Shown: in pieces, positions 6,355-12,858 of the stretch
How positions within the stretch are numbered: the stretch's first letter is position 1
Layout: every line of letters begins with the position of its first letter
NCBI GenBank assembly: GCA_910588325.1
Contig: CAJUPP010000085.1
Coordinates: 1 to 12,858, forward strand
DNA length: 12,858 nucleotides
From: an uncultured Hungatella sp.
GTDB lineage: Bacteria > Bacillota > Clostridia > Lachnospirales > Lachnospiraceae
Direction of reading: 5' to 3'
Position numbers and translations under genes: made by a program
Notes under the pieces: model-generated
Database searches by the model: none
What the model saw: the letters and a program-made list of their open reading frames with translations, nothing else
What the model was told of the DNA's origin: nothing

Positions 6355-7779
6355 ATGGAAAAAATCTTAATTGTAGATGATAATATTCAGATTACAAAAA
6401 TTCTCGGCCAGTTTGCTAAAAAGGAGGGCTATGTTCCGGTAGCCGCCTATGATGGCGAGGAGGTACTGAGGTTGTTCCGGCAGGATCAGTTTGCTATGAT
6501 TCTGCTGGATGTGATGATGCCGGGAAAAGATGGCTTTGAGGTGTGCCAGGAAATCAGAAAAATTTCCAATATCCCGATTATTATCATAACGGCCAGAGGA
6601 GAAGATTTTGAACGGATCATGGGACTGGATATCGGTGCTGATGACTATATTGTCAAACCTTTTTCACCGGGGGAGGTTATGGCAAGAGTCCGGGCCATGC
6701 TGCGGCGGATCGACAGCCCCAGAAATGAGGGGCTTTCCTGTCTTATTTATGACAACCTTACGGTTTCATTGGACAATGCTTCCGTAACCATGGAAGGTCA
6801 GAAAATTCCGCTTACCAAAAAGGAAATGTTATTTTCTGCAAGTGTAGGTATCTTGTTTGGAACGCAGTTTATTCATCACACAGCCCAGATCTACGAAGAC
6901 CAGTTAAAGAGTCAGGCGGTTTCTATTTCAGAAACGCTTTCTCTGTTCCTTCAAAGGCAGTCTGCAGGTCCGGGAAGAGGAAAGGGATTCGGTGCTTATC
7001 TTCGCTTTATTGATGATATTTCTATGGGGGAGGCCTGGCTGGTGGATGAGTATGCTCAGACAATCGAATTGGCCACAGCCAACTATGCTCTGTCCTATGA
7101 AGTGCTGCCAAAAGATGCGGAACAACTGATTCGGCAAGTCTTTGAGGGAAATGTGGTCTCCAGCAGTGCATTTTCTCCATTGTTGGATGTCCCCTCTATC
7201 ACTGTGGGAGCACCTGTTTTTGATGAGGAAGGAACCATCATCGGAGCGTTTCTTCTTCACAGTCCTATAAATGAGATAAAATATGTTCAGCGTCACAACC
7301 TGCTTATGCTTCTTCTATGTATGTCATTTGCCATGCTTTTGGTGTTTCCGCTTTCGGTCTTTCTTGCCAGATATTTTATCACACCATTAAAAGAGATTGG
7401 CGTGGCCGTAAAGCAGGTGATGTCTGGGGATTATTCCGCACGGGTCCATGTGAGGCAGCAGGATGAGATCGGAGAACTGGCACACAATGTCAATGAATTG
7501 TTTGAACAGTTGTCTGATATCGAGGAGGAGCGGAAATATCTGGATAAAATGCAACAGGATTTCGTTTCCAATGTCTCTCATGAACTTCGTACTCCGATTA
7601 CGGTGATCAGAGGATCTTTGGAGGTACTGGAAGAGGGATTAATCACGGAGCCAGAGGAATTACAGGAGTATTATCATCAGATGCTCTCCGATACTTTTAT
7701 CTTCAGCGCCTGGTTAATGATCTTCTGGAGCTGTCAAGGCTTCAGAACAGTAATTTTGAGATCTGTAAGGCAGAGCTGA
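6355..7779 (+). CDS. Fusion of a truncated OmpR-type response regulator to a sensor histidine kinase, cut short by a frameshift
   Basis: Residues 1-118 are a complete receiver domain with Asp8, Asp9, phosphoacceptor Asp52, Thr79 and Lys101. Residues about 125-158 are only the start of an OmpR-type DNA-binding domain, which stops at LTKKEM where the helix-turn-helix should begin. The frame then runs straight into a kinase: a shortened first membrane segment (LFSASVGILFG, about 159-170), an extracytoplasmic sensor region (about 175-313), a second membrane segment (about 315-341), a HAMP linker (342-390) and a HisKA domain with His409 in SHELRTP. From about residue 448 the frame is wrong and stops at 7777-7779; the correct continuation is in the frame that ends at 8243. 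An in-frame deletion joining the 3' part of the regulator gene to the 5' part of the kinase gene explains the layout. The product lacks both DNA recognition and the ATPase domain, so it is probably non-functional as a signalling pair. Confidence 0.8.
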   Translation: MEKILIVDDNIQITKILGQFAKKEGYVPVAAYDGEEVLRLFRQDQFAMILLDVMMPGKDGFEVCQEIRKISNIPIIIITARGEDFERIMGLDIGADDYIVKPFSPGEVMARVRAMLRRIDSPRNEGLSCLIYDNLTVSLDNASVTMEGQKIPLTKKEMLFSASVGILFGTQFIHHTAQIYEDQLKSQAVSISETLSLFLQRQSAGPGRGKGFGAYLRFIDDISMGEAWLVDEYAQTIELATANYALSYEVLPKDAEQLIRQVFEGNVVSSSAFSPLLDVPSITVGAPVFDEEGTIIGAFLLHSPINEIKYVQRHNLLMLLLCMSFAMLLVFPLSVFLARYFITPLKEIGVAVKQVMSGDYSARVHVRQQDEIGELAHNVNELFEQLSDIEEERKYLDKMQQDFVSNVSHELRTPITVIRGSLEVLEEGLITEPEELQEYYHQMLSDTFIFSAWLMIFWSCQGFRTVILRSVRQS

Positions 7780-8243
7780 ATCTGACCATCCTGATGACTG
7801 ATGTGATCCGCTCCATGCAGAGGATTGCCGAAAAGAAACATGTCCGGATTGAACTGGACAATCAGGCCGGGGTGATGGTATTCTGTGGGGATTATGACAG
7901 GCTGCGCCAGATGTTTATTACCATTCTGGACAATTCCGTGAAGTTTTCTCCTTCGGATACTGCGGTGCTGGTGAGGATGTATTATGAAAATGAGCATTGC
8001 ATCATCTCTTTTACGGATCATGGAAAGGGAATTCTGCCTCAGGATATTCCTTATATCTTTGACCGCTTTTTTAAAAAGAAATCTCAGCAGAATGAAAATG
8101 GAAGCGGCCTGGGCCTTCCCATTGCTAAGCAGATTGCAGACCGTCATGAGATCAGGATCACGTGTGACAGTAGGTTAGGGGAGGAGACAACATTTTTCTT
8201 TACATTTATCAGAAGCCGGCAAAACACGCAAATCATTACATAA
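7695..8243 (+). pseudogene. Out-of-frame C-terminal part of the histidine kinase (HATPase domain)
   Basis: From 7695 the kinase continues in the next frame: FYLQRLVNDLLELSRLQN completes the dimerisation helix, then comes the HATPase_c domain. The N box is DNSVKFSP, the G1 box DHGKGI, the F box IPYIFDRFF and the G2 box GSGLGLPIAKQI. All ATP-binding motifs are therefore present. The shift maps to the T run at 7695-7698; one more T would restore a single frame from 6355 to 8243. An ATG at 7794 opens a 149-residue frame, but it lies inside the kinase, has no good ribosome site and is unlikely to be a real start. This could be a true mutation, a homopolymer sequencing error, or a slippery run read by ribosomal or polymerase slippage. 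Confidence 0.8.
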
Positions 8244-8250
8244 ATTTAGT

Positions 8251-8297
8251 AAAAATGGCTATCCTTAATAGTAAATAAAATTTAGGAGGCCATTTTT
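8251..8297 (+). repeat. Inverted repeat spanning the enolase ribosome site
   Basis: AAAAATGGC (8251-8259) and GCCATTTTT (8289-8297) are perfect complements separated by 29 bases. The right arm covers the last G of the AGGAGG (8284-8289) and the spacer up to the ATG at 8299. If folded in mRNA it could modulate access to the start. The loop is large and A/T rich, so the structure is weak. Confidence 0.4.
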
Positions 8298-8298
8298 T

Positions 8299-9588
8299 AT
8301 GTATGATAAATTTGAAATTACAGGTGTTTATGGGAGAGAGATTCTGGATTCTAGGGGCAATCCAACGGTAGAGGTGGAGGTTCGCTTAGAGGGCGGAGCC
8401 GTAGGCCGGGCTGCGGTCCCTTCCGGTGCTTCAACCGGGAAATTTGAGGCAGTGGAGCTTCGGGACGGCGGACAGAGATATGGCGGTCTGGGAGTGAGGA
8501 AGGCGGTAGAACATGTAAATACTATATTGGCAGATTCCATTGTCTTTGAGTCTGCTTTAAATCAGAGGCGAATTGACACCCTTTTGAGAGAGGCAGACGG
8601 AACGGAAAATAAAGGGAAGTTGGGGGCCAATGCAATTTTAGGAGTTTCTATGGCTGTGGCCCGCGCAGCTGCCAATGGTCTGGATATACCGCTGTTTCGT
8701 TATCTGGGAGGAATTGCCGCCAGCCGGCTTCCGGTGCCTATGATGAATATTTTAAATGGCGGTGTTCATGCGGATAATACTGTCGATTTACAGGAATTTA
8801 TGATTATGCCGGTTGGTGCTGAGAATTTTTCGGAGGGGCTGCAGATGTGTGCCGAAATTTATCACACATTGAAAAAGCTTTTGAAGACCAGCGGATATTC
8901 TACGGCAGTGGGAGATGAAGGCGGGTTCGCTCCTGATTTGAAGGATACGGAAGAGGTGCTGACCTATCTGGTAGATGCGGTAAAGTTAAGTGGGTATCGG
9001 CCGGGAGAGCAGATTAAAATTGCCATTGATGCGGCTTCCAGTGAATTGTATGATGAGGAAAAGAATGTGTACTATTTTCCAGGGGAAAGCAAAATGACTG
9101 GCGGTCGGGTGGAACGAACGGTGAAGGAAATGGTGGAATATTATTCTAAATTGGTGGACAAATTTCCGATTGTATCCATTGAAGATGGGCTTCATGAGGA
9201 GGATTGGGAAGGGTGGCAGATGCTGACCAAGACTTTGGGGAACCGTGTTCAGCTGGTGGGGGATGATTTGTTTGTGACAAATACAAAGAGGCTGAAAAAG
9301 GGGATTGAATTGGGGGCTGCTAACTCAATTCTGGTGAAGGTTAATCAGATTGGGACTTTGACGGAAAGCTTTGAAGCTATTGATATGGCGAAGAAGGCGG
9401 GGTATACTACGGTGATTTCTCATCGCTCCGGAGAGACAGAGGATTCGATGATTGCGGATATTGCAGTGGCTGTTAATGCGGGGCAGATTAAGACGGGGGC
9501 GCCATGTCGGAGTGACCGGGTGGCGAAATATAATCAGTTGTTGAGGATTCAGGATAGATTGAATGAAGGGATACAGGAGAATGAATGA
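8299..9588 (+). CDS. eno: Enolase (phosphopyruvate hydratase)
   Basis: This is a full-length 429-residue enolase that interconverts 2-phosphoglycerate and phosphoenolpyruvate in glycolysis, in the cytoplasm. All catalytic and Mg-binding residues are in place. His157 is in GGVHADN, Glu166 in QEF, and Glu207 in GDEGG. The metal ligands are Asp244, Glu295 and Asp322. Lys347 is in VKVNQIG, the HRSGETED motif follows (His375), and Lys398 is in IKTGAP. The PSGASTG mobile loop is at 41-47. The start is fixed by AGGAGG at 8284-8289, 9 bases before the ATG. It lies 55 bases after the end of the broken kinase, with no terminator between them, so it may share a transcript or have its own weak promoter. 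The last third is unusually rich in G on the coding strand, but the protein is intact. Whether this is the only enolase of the genome cannot be told from the window. Confidence 0.97.
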   Translation: MYDKFEITGVYGREILDSRGNPTVEVEVRLEGGAVGRAAVPSGASTGKFEAVELRDGGQRYGGLGVRKAVEHVNTILADSIVFESALNQRRIDTLLREADGTENKGKLGANAILGVSMAVARAAANGLDIPLFRYLGGIAASRLPVPMMNILNGGVHADNTVDLQEFMIMPVGAENFSEGLQMCAEIYHTLKKLLKTSGYSTAVGDEGGFAPDLKDTEEVLTYLVDAVKLSGYRPGEQIKIAIDAASSELYDEEKNVYYFPGESKMTGGRVERTVKEMVEYYSKLVDKFPIVSIEDGLHEEDWEGWQMLTKTLGNRVQLVGDDLFVTNTKRLKKGIELGAANSILVKVNQIGTLTESFEAIDMAKKAGYTTVISHRSGETEDSMIADIAVAVNAGQIKTGAPCRSDRVAKYNQLLRIQDRLNEGIQENE

Positions 9589-9961
9589 TTTTGGGATGTC
9601 TGCTTTTGAGTGATTATAGTCTTATTCTGAAAGGTCCGCTTCGGAGTGATTACGGACTGTTTCAGGCACGCCGCCAAGTACGTTTATGAAGAACATTCTG
9701 ACAAAACCGGACTTATCTGCGTCTTCTGCGTTGTGGAGCCCTGTAAAACCATGAATGTCAAGCCAAACTGCTTGAGGTGGTTTCCCGAGTGACAATGAAG
9801 AATGTTTTGCAGATATGAAAAGTTACAAAAAATCCTTTTTTTCTTGAAAAATAAATGATTTTATTTTAATGTATTACTTAAAAGGCCAGGCAGGATGACA
9901 CAGGACGGAAATAATATTACAGGGGACAGGCTCTGCCGGAAAAGGAAAGGACAAAAGAAAC
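9589..9961. other. Intergenic stretch with a possible gene remnant
   Basis: No intact gene is visible in these 373 bases. Near the start, GTCCG (9634-9638) and CGGAC (9653-9657) could form a weak stem followed by TGTTT, a poor terminator candidate for enolase. GAGTGATTA occurs twice (9608-9616 and 9644-9652). A plus-strand frame (9631-9792) without a start codon is listed separately. At 9844-9870 a TTGAAA and a TTTAAT with a short 15-base spacer form a weak promoter candidate for the exonuclease gene. Confidence 0.45.
9631..9792 (+). pseudogene. Possible fragment of an unidentified coding sequence
   Basis: The frame between TGA (9628-9630) and TGA (9790-9792) encodes 53 residues with protein-like composition, including HAAKYVYEEHSDKTGLI and CVVEPCKTMNVKPN. 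It has no start codon or ribosome site. The central VEPC segment looks like part of a real protein, possibly one related to mobile elements, but I cannot name a family. It may also be chance. Confidence 0.25.
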
Positions 9962-10654
9962 ATGAAAGAACAAAAGAGAGGGAATCGTCTTTCAGGATAC
10001 AAGACGGATTATGTGGTGTTCGACTTGGAAACCACAGGTTTAAACCCTGAGAAAGATACCATAATTGAGATTTCGGCCGTGAAGGTAAAGAAAGGAAATG
10101 TGGAGAACAGCTTTTCTACTCTGGTGAATCCCAACCGGCGGATTCCTGCGGCGGCTTCTGGGGTTAACGGGATTACGGATGAGATGGTAGCAGATGCACC
10201 TGTGTTAAAAGATGCCCTTGGACAGTTTCTTTCCTTCATTGGAAACGAAATTCTGGTGGGCCATAACATTCACAGCTTTGATATGAAATTTTTAAACCGT
10301 GCGACTCAGGAGTTTTACGGCAAAGACATTGGCAATGATTATATTGACACTCTGTACATGGCAAGAAGCTGTCTGAAGGAACTGTCTCATCATCGTCTGA
10401 CGGATCTGGCCGACTATTTTCATATCAGTGCGGAAGGGGCACACAGAGCATTAAATGACTGTATGATGAATCAAAAATGCTATGAAAAGATGGGAATATT
10501 GATGAAGGAGACAGGTACCCTGCTTCCGGACACCGACGTCTGCCCAAGGTGTGGCGGCCAGCTGATAAAACGCAATGGGAGGTTCGGGCCCTTTTACGGA
10601 TGTAGTAATTTTCCTAAGTGCAGGTATACCAATACTATCTATGGCAGGTATTAA
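9962..10654 (+). CDS. DEDDh 3'-5' exonuclease (DnaQ/PolC epsilon-like) with a C-terminal topoisomerase-type zinc ribbon
   Basis: This 230-residue protein has two parts. Residues about 15-180 are a DEDDh exonuclease: Asp21 and Glu23 (FDLETTG), Asp107 (HNIHSFDMKFL), His161 and Asp166 (HRALNDC), which bind two metal ions and remove nucleotides from 3' ends. Residues about 190-226 are a zinc ribbon with Cys194, Cys197, Cys214 and Cys220 (CPRCGG ... GCSNFPKC), the type found at the C-terminus of bacterial topoisomerase I. The ribbon probably binds single-stranded DNA and directs the nuclease to it. The protein is much shorter than PolC or DinG and has no polymerase or helicase domain, so a DNA repair or processing role is more likely than replicative proofreading. 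An AGGAAAGGA-like ribosome site lies about 10 bases before the ATG. It is transcribed towards the permease and ends before a long shared hairpin. Confidence 0.88.
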   Translation: MKEQKRGNRLSGYKTDYVVFDLETTGLNPEKDTIIEISAVKVKKGNVENSFSTLVNPNRRIPAAASGVNGITDEMVADAPVLKDALGQFLSFIGNEILVGHNIHSFDMKFLNRATQEFYGKDIGNDYIDTLYMARSCLKELSHHRLTDLADYFHISAEGAHRALNDCMMNQKCYEKMGILMKETGTLLPDTDVCPRCGGQLIKRNGRFGPFYGCSNFPKCRYTNTIYGRY

Positions 10655-10905
10655 AATAGTTTAAAACAACAGCCGGAAGCCTATTTTGATGCGGTACGGT
10701 ACGTGACTGTATTTCCACGTGCCGGGACAGGAACTGATCATGAGGAGAGTTTCTCCTGAGACAGGAGGACTTTGAGAACCGGACAGTGTACAGGCCAAGC
10801 TGCCTGCAAACATTGCCAGACATTTGGGTGCAGTTTTGGCGTTTGTTGCCGCCTTCAGATTCCCTGGTATTTTACAGGGACAGACCTGATACGTTTTAAA
10901 GGCTG
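10655..10905. other. Intergenic stretch with two consecutive stem-loops
   Basis: No gene is convincing here on either strand; the frames present have no ribosome sites or recognisable motifs. Two hairpins follow each other. CGGTACGTG (10697-10705) pairs with CACGTGCCG (10716-10724), with one G-T pair and a 10-base loop. AGGAGA (10743-10748) pairs with TCTCCT (10752-10757), with a 3-base loop. Neither is followed by a T run, so they are not typical terminators. Confidence 0.4.
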
Positions 10906-10966
10906 CCGCAAAAGAGTCGGTTTCCACAATAGGAACTTTCTATTGTGGAAACCGACTCTCTTGCGG
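10906..10966. terminator. Very long hairpin, probable bidirectional terminator
   Basis: The left arm 10906-10932 and right arm 10940-10966 pair over 27 bases with one A-C mismatch and a 7-base loop (GAACTTT). Partial pairing continues outwards for a few bases. It lies between the convergent exonuclease and permease genes, 23 bases past the permease stop. T-rich stretches follow on both strands (TAGTCTTTCTGTTT on plus; CCTTTAAAAC on minus), which fits termination in both directions. The stem is longer than most intrinsic terminators, so a small inverted-repeat element is an alternative. Confidence 0.7.
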
Positions 10967-10989
10967 TAGTCTTTCTGTTTATAAATCAA

Positions 10990-12375
10990 TTATTTCTTTT
11001 TCTCAGGCTGTGGATTGAAACTGACTCCCCGGTTGATATCGCCGTGAGGATTCTCACCAAAAGTATAATCGTTGCCAGGCAGGATTGCATTTAAAATGAT
11101 GCCTGCCAACGCTGCGATAGCCAAGGCCGTTAAGGTGATGGAGGTGCCTCCTACCGTGAAGGTAAGCCCGCCGGAAAAGCCCAAACCGCATACAAGAATC
11201 ACAGCTGCAATAATCAGATTTCTGGATTTCGTAAAGTCTACCTTATTCTCCACAATATTTCTTACGCCGATGGCAGAAATCATTCCATATAGAATGAAGC
11301 TGACTCCTCCGATAATCGCAGAGGGAAGAGAGCCAATAATAGCAGCCATCTTGGGAATAAAACTGAGTATAATGGCATACAGAGCAGCCAGGCGGATGAC
11401 CTTGGGGTCATAGACGCCACTTAGTTCCAGCACTCCCGTATTCTCGCCGTATGTTGTGTTGGCCGGACCGCCGAACAGCGCAGACAGAGAGGTTGCCAGG
11501 CCGTCGCCGATTATTGTGCGGTGGAGGCCAGGGTCTTCAATAAAATTTTCTCCTACCGTTGCGGAGATAGCAGAGATATCACCGATATGTTCCATCATAG
11601 TTGCCAAGGCAATAGGCGCCATTACTAGAATGGCCGTCAGGTTGAATTTACACAGCTGAAAGGGCGGAAGTCCTGCAATGGAGGAAGAGGACACGCCGGA
11701 GAAGTCAAGGATGGCGCTTCCGTCTGTATTGGTAAAGCCGGCTGCATTCATAATCAGGGCGGCGCCATAGGAAATTACAACACCCAGTAATATGGGGATA
11801 ATTTTCCACATACCCTTGCCCCAGATGTTGAAAATGACAATCACGGCCAACGCAATAACCGCCAGAAACCAGTTGGAGGAAGCGTTATTTACCGCGGAAG
11901 GCGCCAGGCTTAGACCGATGCAGATGATGATAGGACCTGTAACCACAGGGGGCAGAAAGCGCATGACTCGCTTTACTCCCACAAGCTTGATGACCAGTGC
12001 CAGGATCAGATATAGGAGACCGGCAATGACAATACCGCCGCATGCATAGGGAAGTTTTTCACCATAAGTCATTCCTGCAAAGATACCCGTATCCAATTCC
12101 GCAACCGTGGCGAAACCTCCCAGAAATGCGAAGGAGGAACCCAGGAACGCCGGAATCTTCATTTTGGAGCAAACATGGAAAAAGAGGGTTCCTATGCCGG
12201 CGAAAAATAAAGTCACCTGAATGGATAAGCCCTCTCCCTGAAAATAACTGTTAACTAAAATCGGAACAAGAATCGTTGCGCCGAACATCGCGAACATATG
12301 TTGCAAACCAAGCAATAACATCCTTGGAACACCCAATGTCCGAGCATCACGTATGGCCTCATAATTTTTACTCAT
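10990..12375 (-). CDS. uraA: NCS2-family uracil (nucleobase) permease
   Basis: This 461-residue inner-membrane protein has the usual length and about 14 hydrophobic segments of the NCS2/NAT family, which import nucleobases with protons. The first membrane segment carries the Gln-His motif (LQHMFAMFGATILVP, Gln25-His26). Substrate-site glutamates are seen at Glu262 (MMEHIGD) and Glu311 (TTYGENTGV), matching Glu241 and Glu290 of E. coli UraA. The TTYGEN form rather than the Q-N-x-G form of purine transporters favours uracil. The position of UraA His245 is Asp266 here, so exact specificity is not certain. The C-terminal tail is short, hydrophilic and Lys-rich. AAGGAGGG lies just before the ATG, and a near-consensus promoter stands 39 bases upstream. 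The leader is too short for a PyrR attenuator or a purine riboswitch, and none is seen. Confidence 0.92.
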   Translation of the reverse strand: MSKNYEAIRDARTLGVPRMLLLGLQHMFAMFGATILVPILVNSYFQGEGLSIQVTLFFAGIGTLFFHVCSKMKIPAFLGSSFAFLGGFATVAELDTGIFAGMTYGEKLPYACGGIVIAGLLYLILALVIKLVGVKRVMRFLPPVVTGPIIICIGLSLAPSAVNNASSNWFLAVIALAVIVIFNIWGKGMWKIIPILLGVVISYGAALIMNAAGFTNTDGSAILDFSGVSSSSIAGLPPFQLCKFNLTAILVMAPIALATMMEHIGDISAISATVGENFIEDPGLHRTIIGDGLATSLSALFGGPANTTYGENTGVLELSGVYDPKVIRLAALYAIILSFIPKMAAIIGSLPSAIIGGVSFILYGMISAIGVRNIVENKVDFTKSRNLIIAAVILVCGLGFSGGLTFTVGGTSITLTALAIAALAGIILNAILPGNDYTFGENPHGDINRGVSFNPQPEKKK

Positions 12376-12413
12376 ACTAATTTCCCTCCTTATGTGAAAA
12401 TCTTCTAAAGGGA

Positions 12414-12442
12414 ATTATATATACTAACGGGGGATTTGGCAA
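12414..12442 (-). promoter_or_regulatory. Promoter of the permease gene
   Basis: On the minus strand, TTGCCA (12442-12437) and TATAAT (12419-12414) are separated by exactly 17 bases, with 11 of 12 consensus positions. Transcription would start near 12407, giving a leader of about 30 bases that contains the AAGGAGGG ribosome site. Confidence 0.75.
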
Positions 12443-12535
12443 GCGAATTATTTTATAATGCCTATAGCAAAATCAACGGTCAAACTGTCTCGGGATTTTG
12501 ACAGAAAACTTCGGATTGCGTATTCCAGCGGTGCG

Positions 12536-12772
12536 GATGCCTGCCCCATTCATCAGGAGATTGCAATCTAAATGAAACTGGCAGGCGAAGGTCGTTATGA
12601 GGAAGCCTTTCGGGTGATCTTAAGCAGAAATGTCCTGCCTTGGATTAACCATGGACCCGGCCGGCCTTGTCACCATTGTCTTCCAGATTGTAGGCGTTTC
12701 CACACAGAGCCCCACGGCAGGATTGAAGATTTTGTAAAATCATTTCAAAAACCCTGCTCAGAAAGGAGATAA
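12536..12772 (+). pseudogene. Broken N-terminal fragment of an FeS/FAD oxidoreductase (Fer4_20-type domain)
   Basis: The translation DACPIHQEI, then a stop (TAA 12569-12571), then KLAGEGRYEEAFRVILSRN followed by VLPW, matches the N-terminal iron-sulfur domain of the dihydropyrimidine dehydrogenase/glutamate synthase small-subunit superfamily. There the motif CP.H..IPEY is followed by a helix and LP...G..C.H.C...C.R. Here the IPEY is IAI-stop, and the Cys-rich part is distorted (RPCHHCLPDCRR, about 12659-12694) but still recognisable in the same frame. The flavin-binding body that should follow is missing, and the frame ends at 12772. An ATG at 12572 restarts the frame, but a functional product is very unlikely. 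Such enzymes often work in purine or pyrimidine breakdown, so with the permease this may be a relic of a nucleobase-use locus. The mobile-element gene begins directly after it. Confidence 0.65.
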
Positions 12773-12775
12773 AAA

Positions 12776-12858
12776 ATGGCAAACCGTGAGCGCAAAAATG
12801 AGTTGAAAATATATCTAAGCGACAAGGAACAATACATACTGGAGCAGAAAGTAAAAAT
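12776..12858 (+). CDS. mobC: Start of a MobC-type relaxosome accessory protein (runs off the window)
   Basis: The first 27 residues (MANRERKNELKIYLSDKEQ, then YILEQKVK) match the start of plasmid-mobilization MobC-like ribbon-helix-helix proteins common in clostridial conjugative and mobilizable elements. These bind the transfer origin with the relaxase and help nick DNA. A good ribosome site (AAGGAG, 12763-12768) lies 7 bases before the ATG. Only the first strand and the beginning of the first helix are visible, so the assignment rests on a short sequence. A relaxase gene would be expected downstream. Confidence 0.65.
   Translation, partial: MANRERKNELKIYLSDKEQYILEQKVK

Noticed and set aside
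10661..10927. Minus-strand frame of 88 codons between exonuclease and permease
   Set aside because: It has no ribosome site, runs into the long hairpin and has no recognisable domain.
12651..12737. 28-codon plus-strand frame with a hydrophobic stretch (MDPAGLVTIVFQIVG)
   Set aside because: It overlaps the FeS-enzyme fragment in another frame and has no ribosome site.
1..12858. tRNA, rRNA, CRISPR arrays or complete insertion sequences
   Set aside because: I looked for cloverleaf-like segments, regular short repeats and transposase motifs with terminal inverted repeats, and saw none.

Overview
The window looks like a piece of chromosome from a gut-type Clostridia bacterium, most likely Lachnospiraceae. 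This rests on AGGAGG-type ribosome sites, moderate GC content, a clostridial FMN-binding lipoprotein, an NCS2 permease and a MobC-type mobilization protein start, all of a style common in that family. It is inference from gene style; no search was run.

Layout, left to right. Positions 1-790 hold the tail of an unidentified reading frame and a small single-pass membrane protein (314-790). Positions 883-1284 are the C-terminal 133 codons of a glucarate dehydratase (gudD) with the rest missing, followed by an intact DapA-family lyase/aldolase (1335-2237). Together these look like a decayed sugar-acid catabolic locus. On the opposite strand, 2256-4350 is a compact two-gene operon: an ABC/AAA-type (OLD/SMC-like) ATPase, then a small protein with a TOPRIM-like Glu...Asp-x-Asp pattern. 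The two genes overlap by 8 bases and have their own near-consensus promoter. This is the best candidate in the window for an uncharacterised anti-phage system, a split-OLD or PARIS-like arrangement.

Positions 4864-6219 encode a secreted lipoprotein with one canonical FMN-binding domain and two further tandem copies of a related domain, ending at a clear terminator. Positions 6355-8243 are a damaged two-component system. A response regulator has lost most of its DNA-binding domain and is fused in frame to a sensor histidine kinase, whose catalytic part is then put out of frame by a one-base change in a T run. Enolase (8299-9588) follows at short spacing.

Positions 9962-10654 encode a DEDDh 3'-5' exonuclease fused to a topoisomerase-type zinc ribbon. 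A very long hairpin (10906-10966) separates it from a convergent NCS2 uracil-type permease (12375-10990). Upstream of the permease lies a broken fragment of an iron-sulfur flavoenzyme, and the window ends in the first codons of a MobC-like relaxosome protein, so a mobilizable or integrative element probably starts or continues to the right.

Overall, intact housekeeping genes (enolase, permease) sit among three gene wrecks (gudD, the two-component system, the FeS enzyme), one likely defence cassette and one mobile-element edge. This is an accessory, rearranged region.
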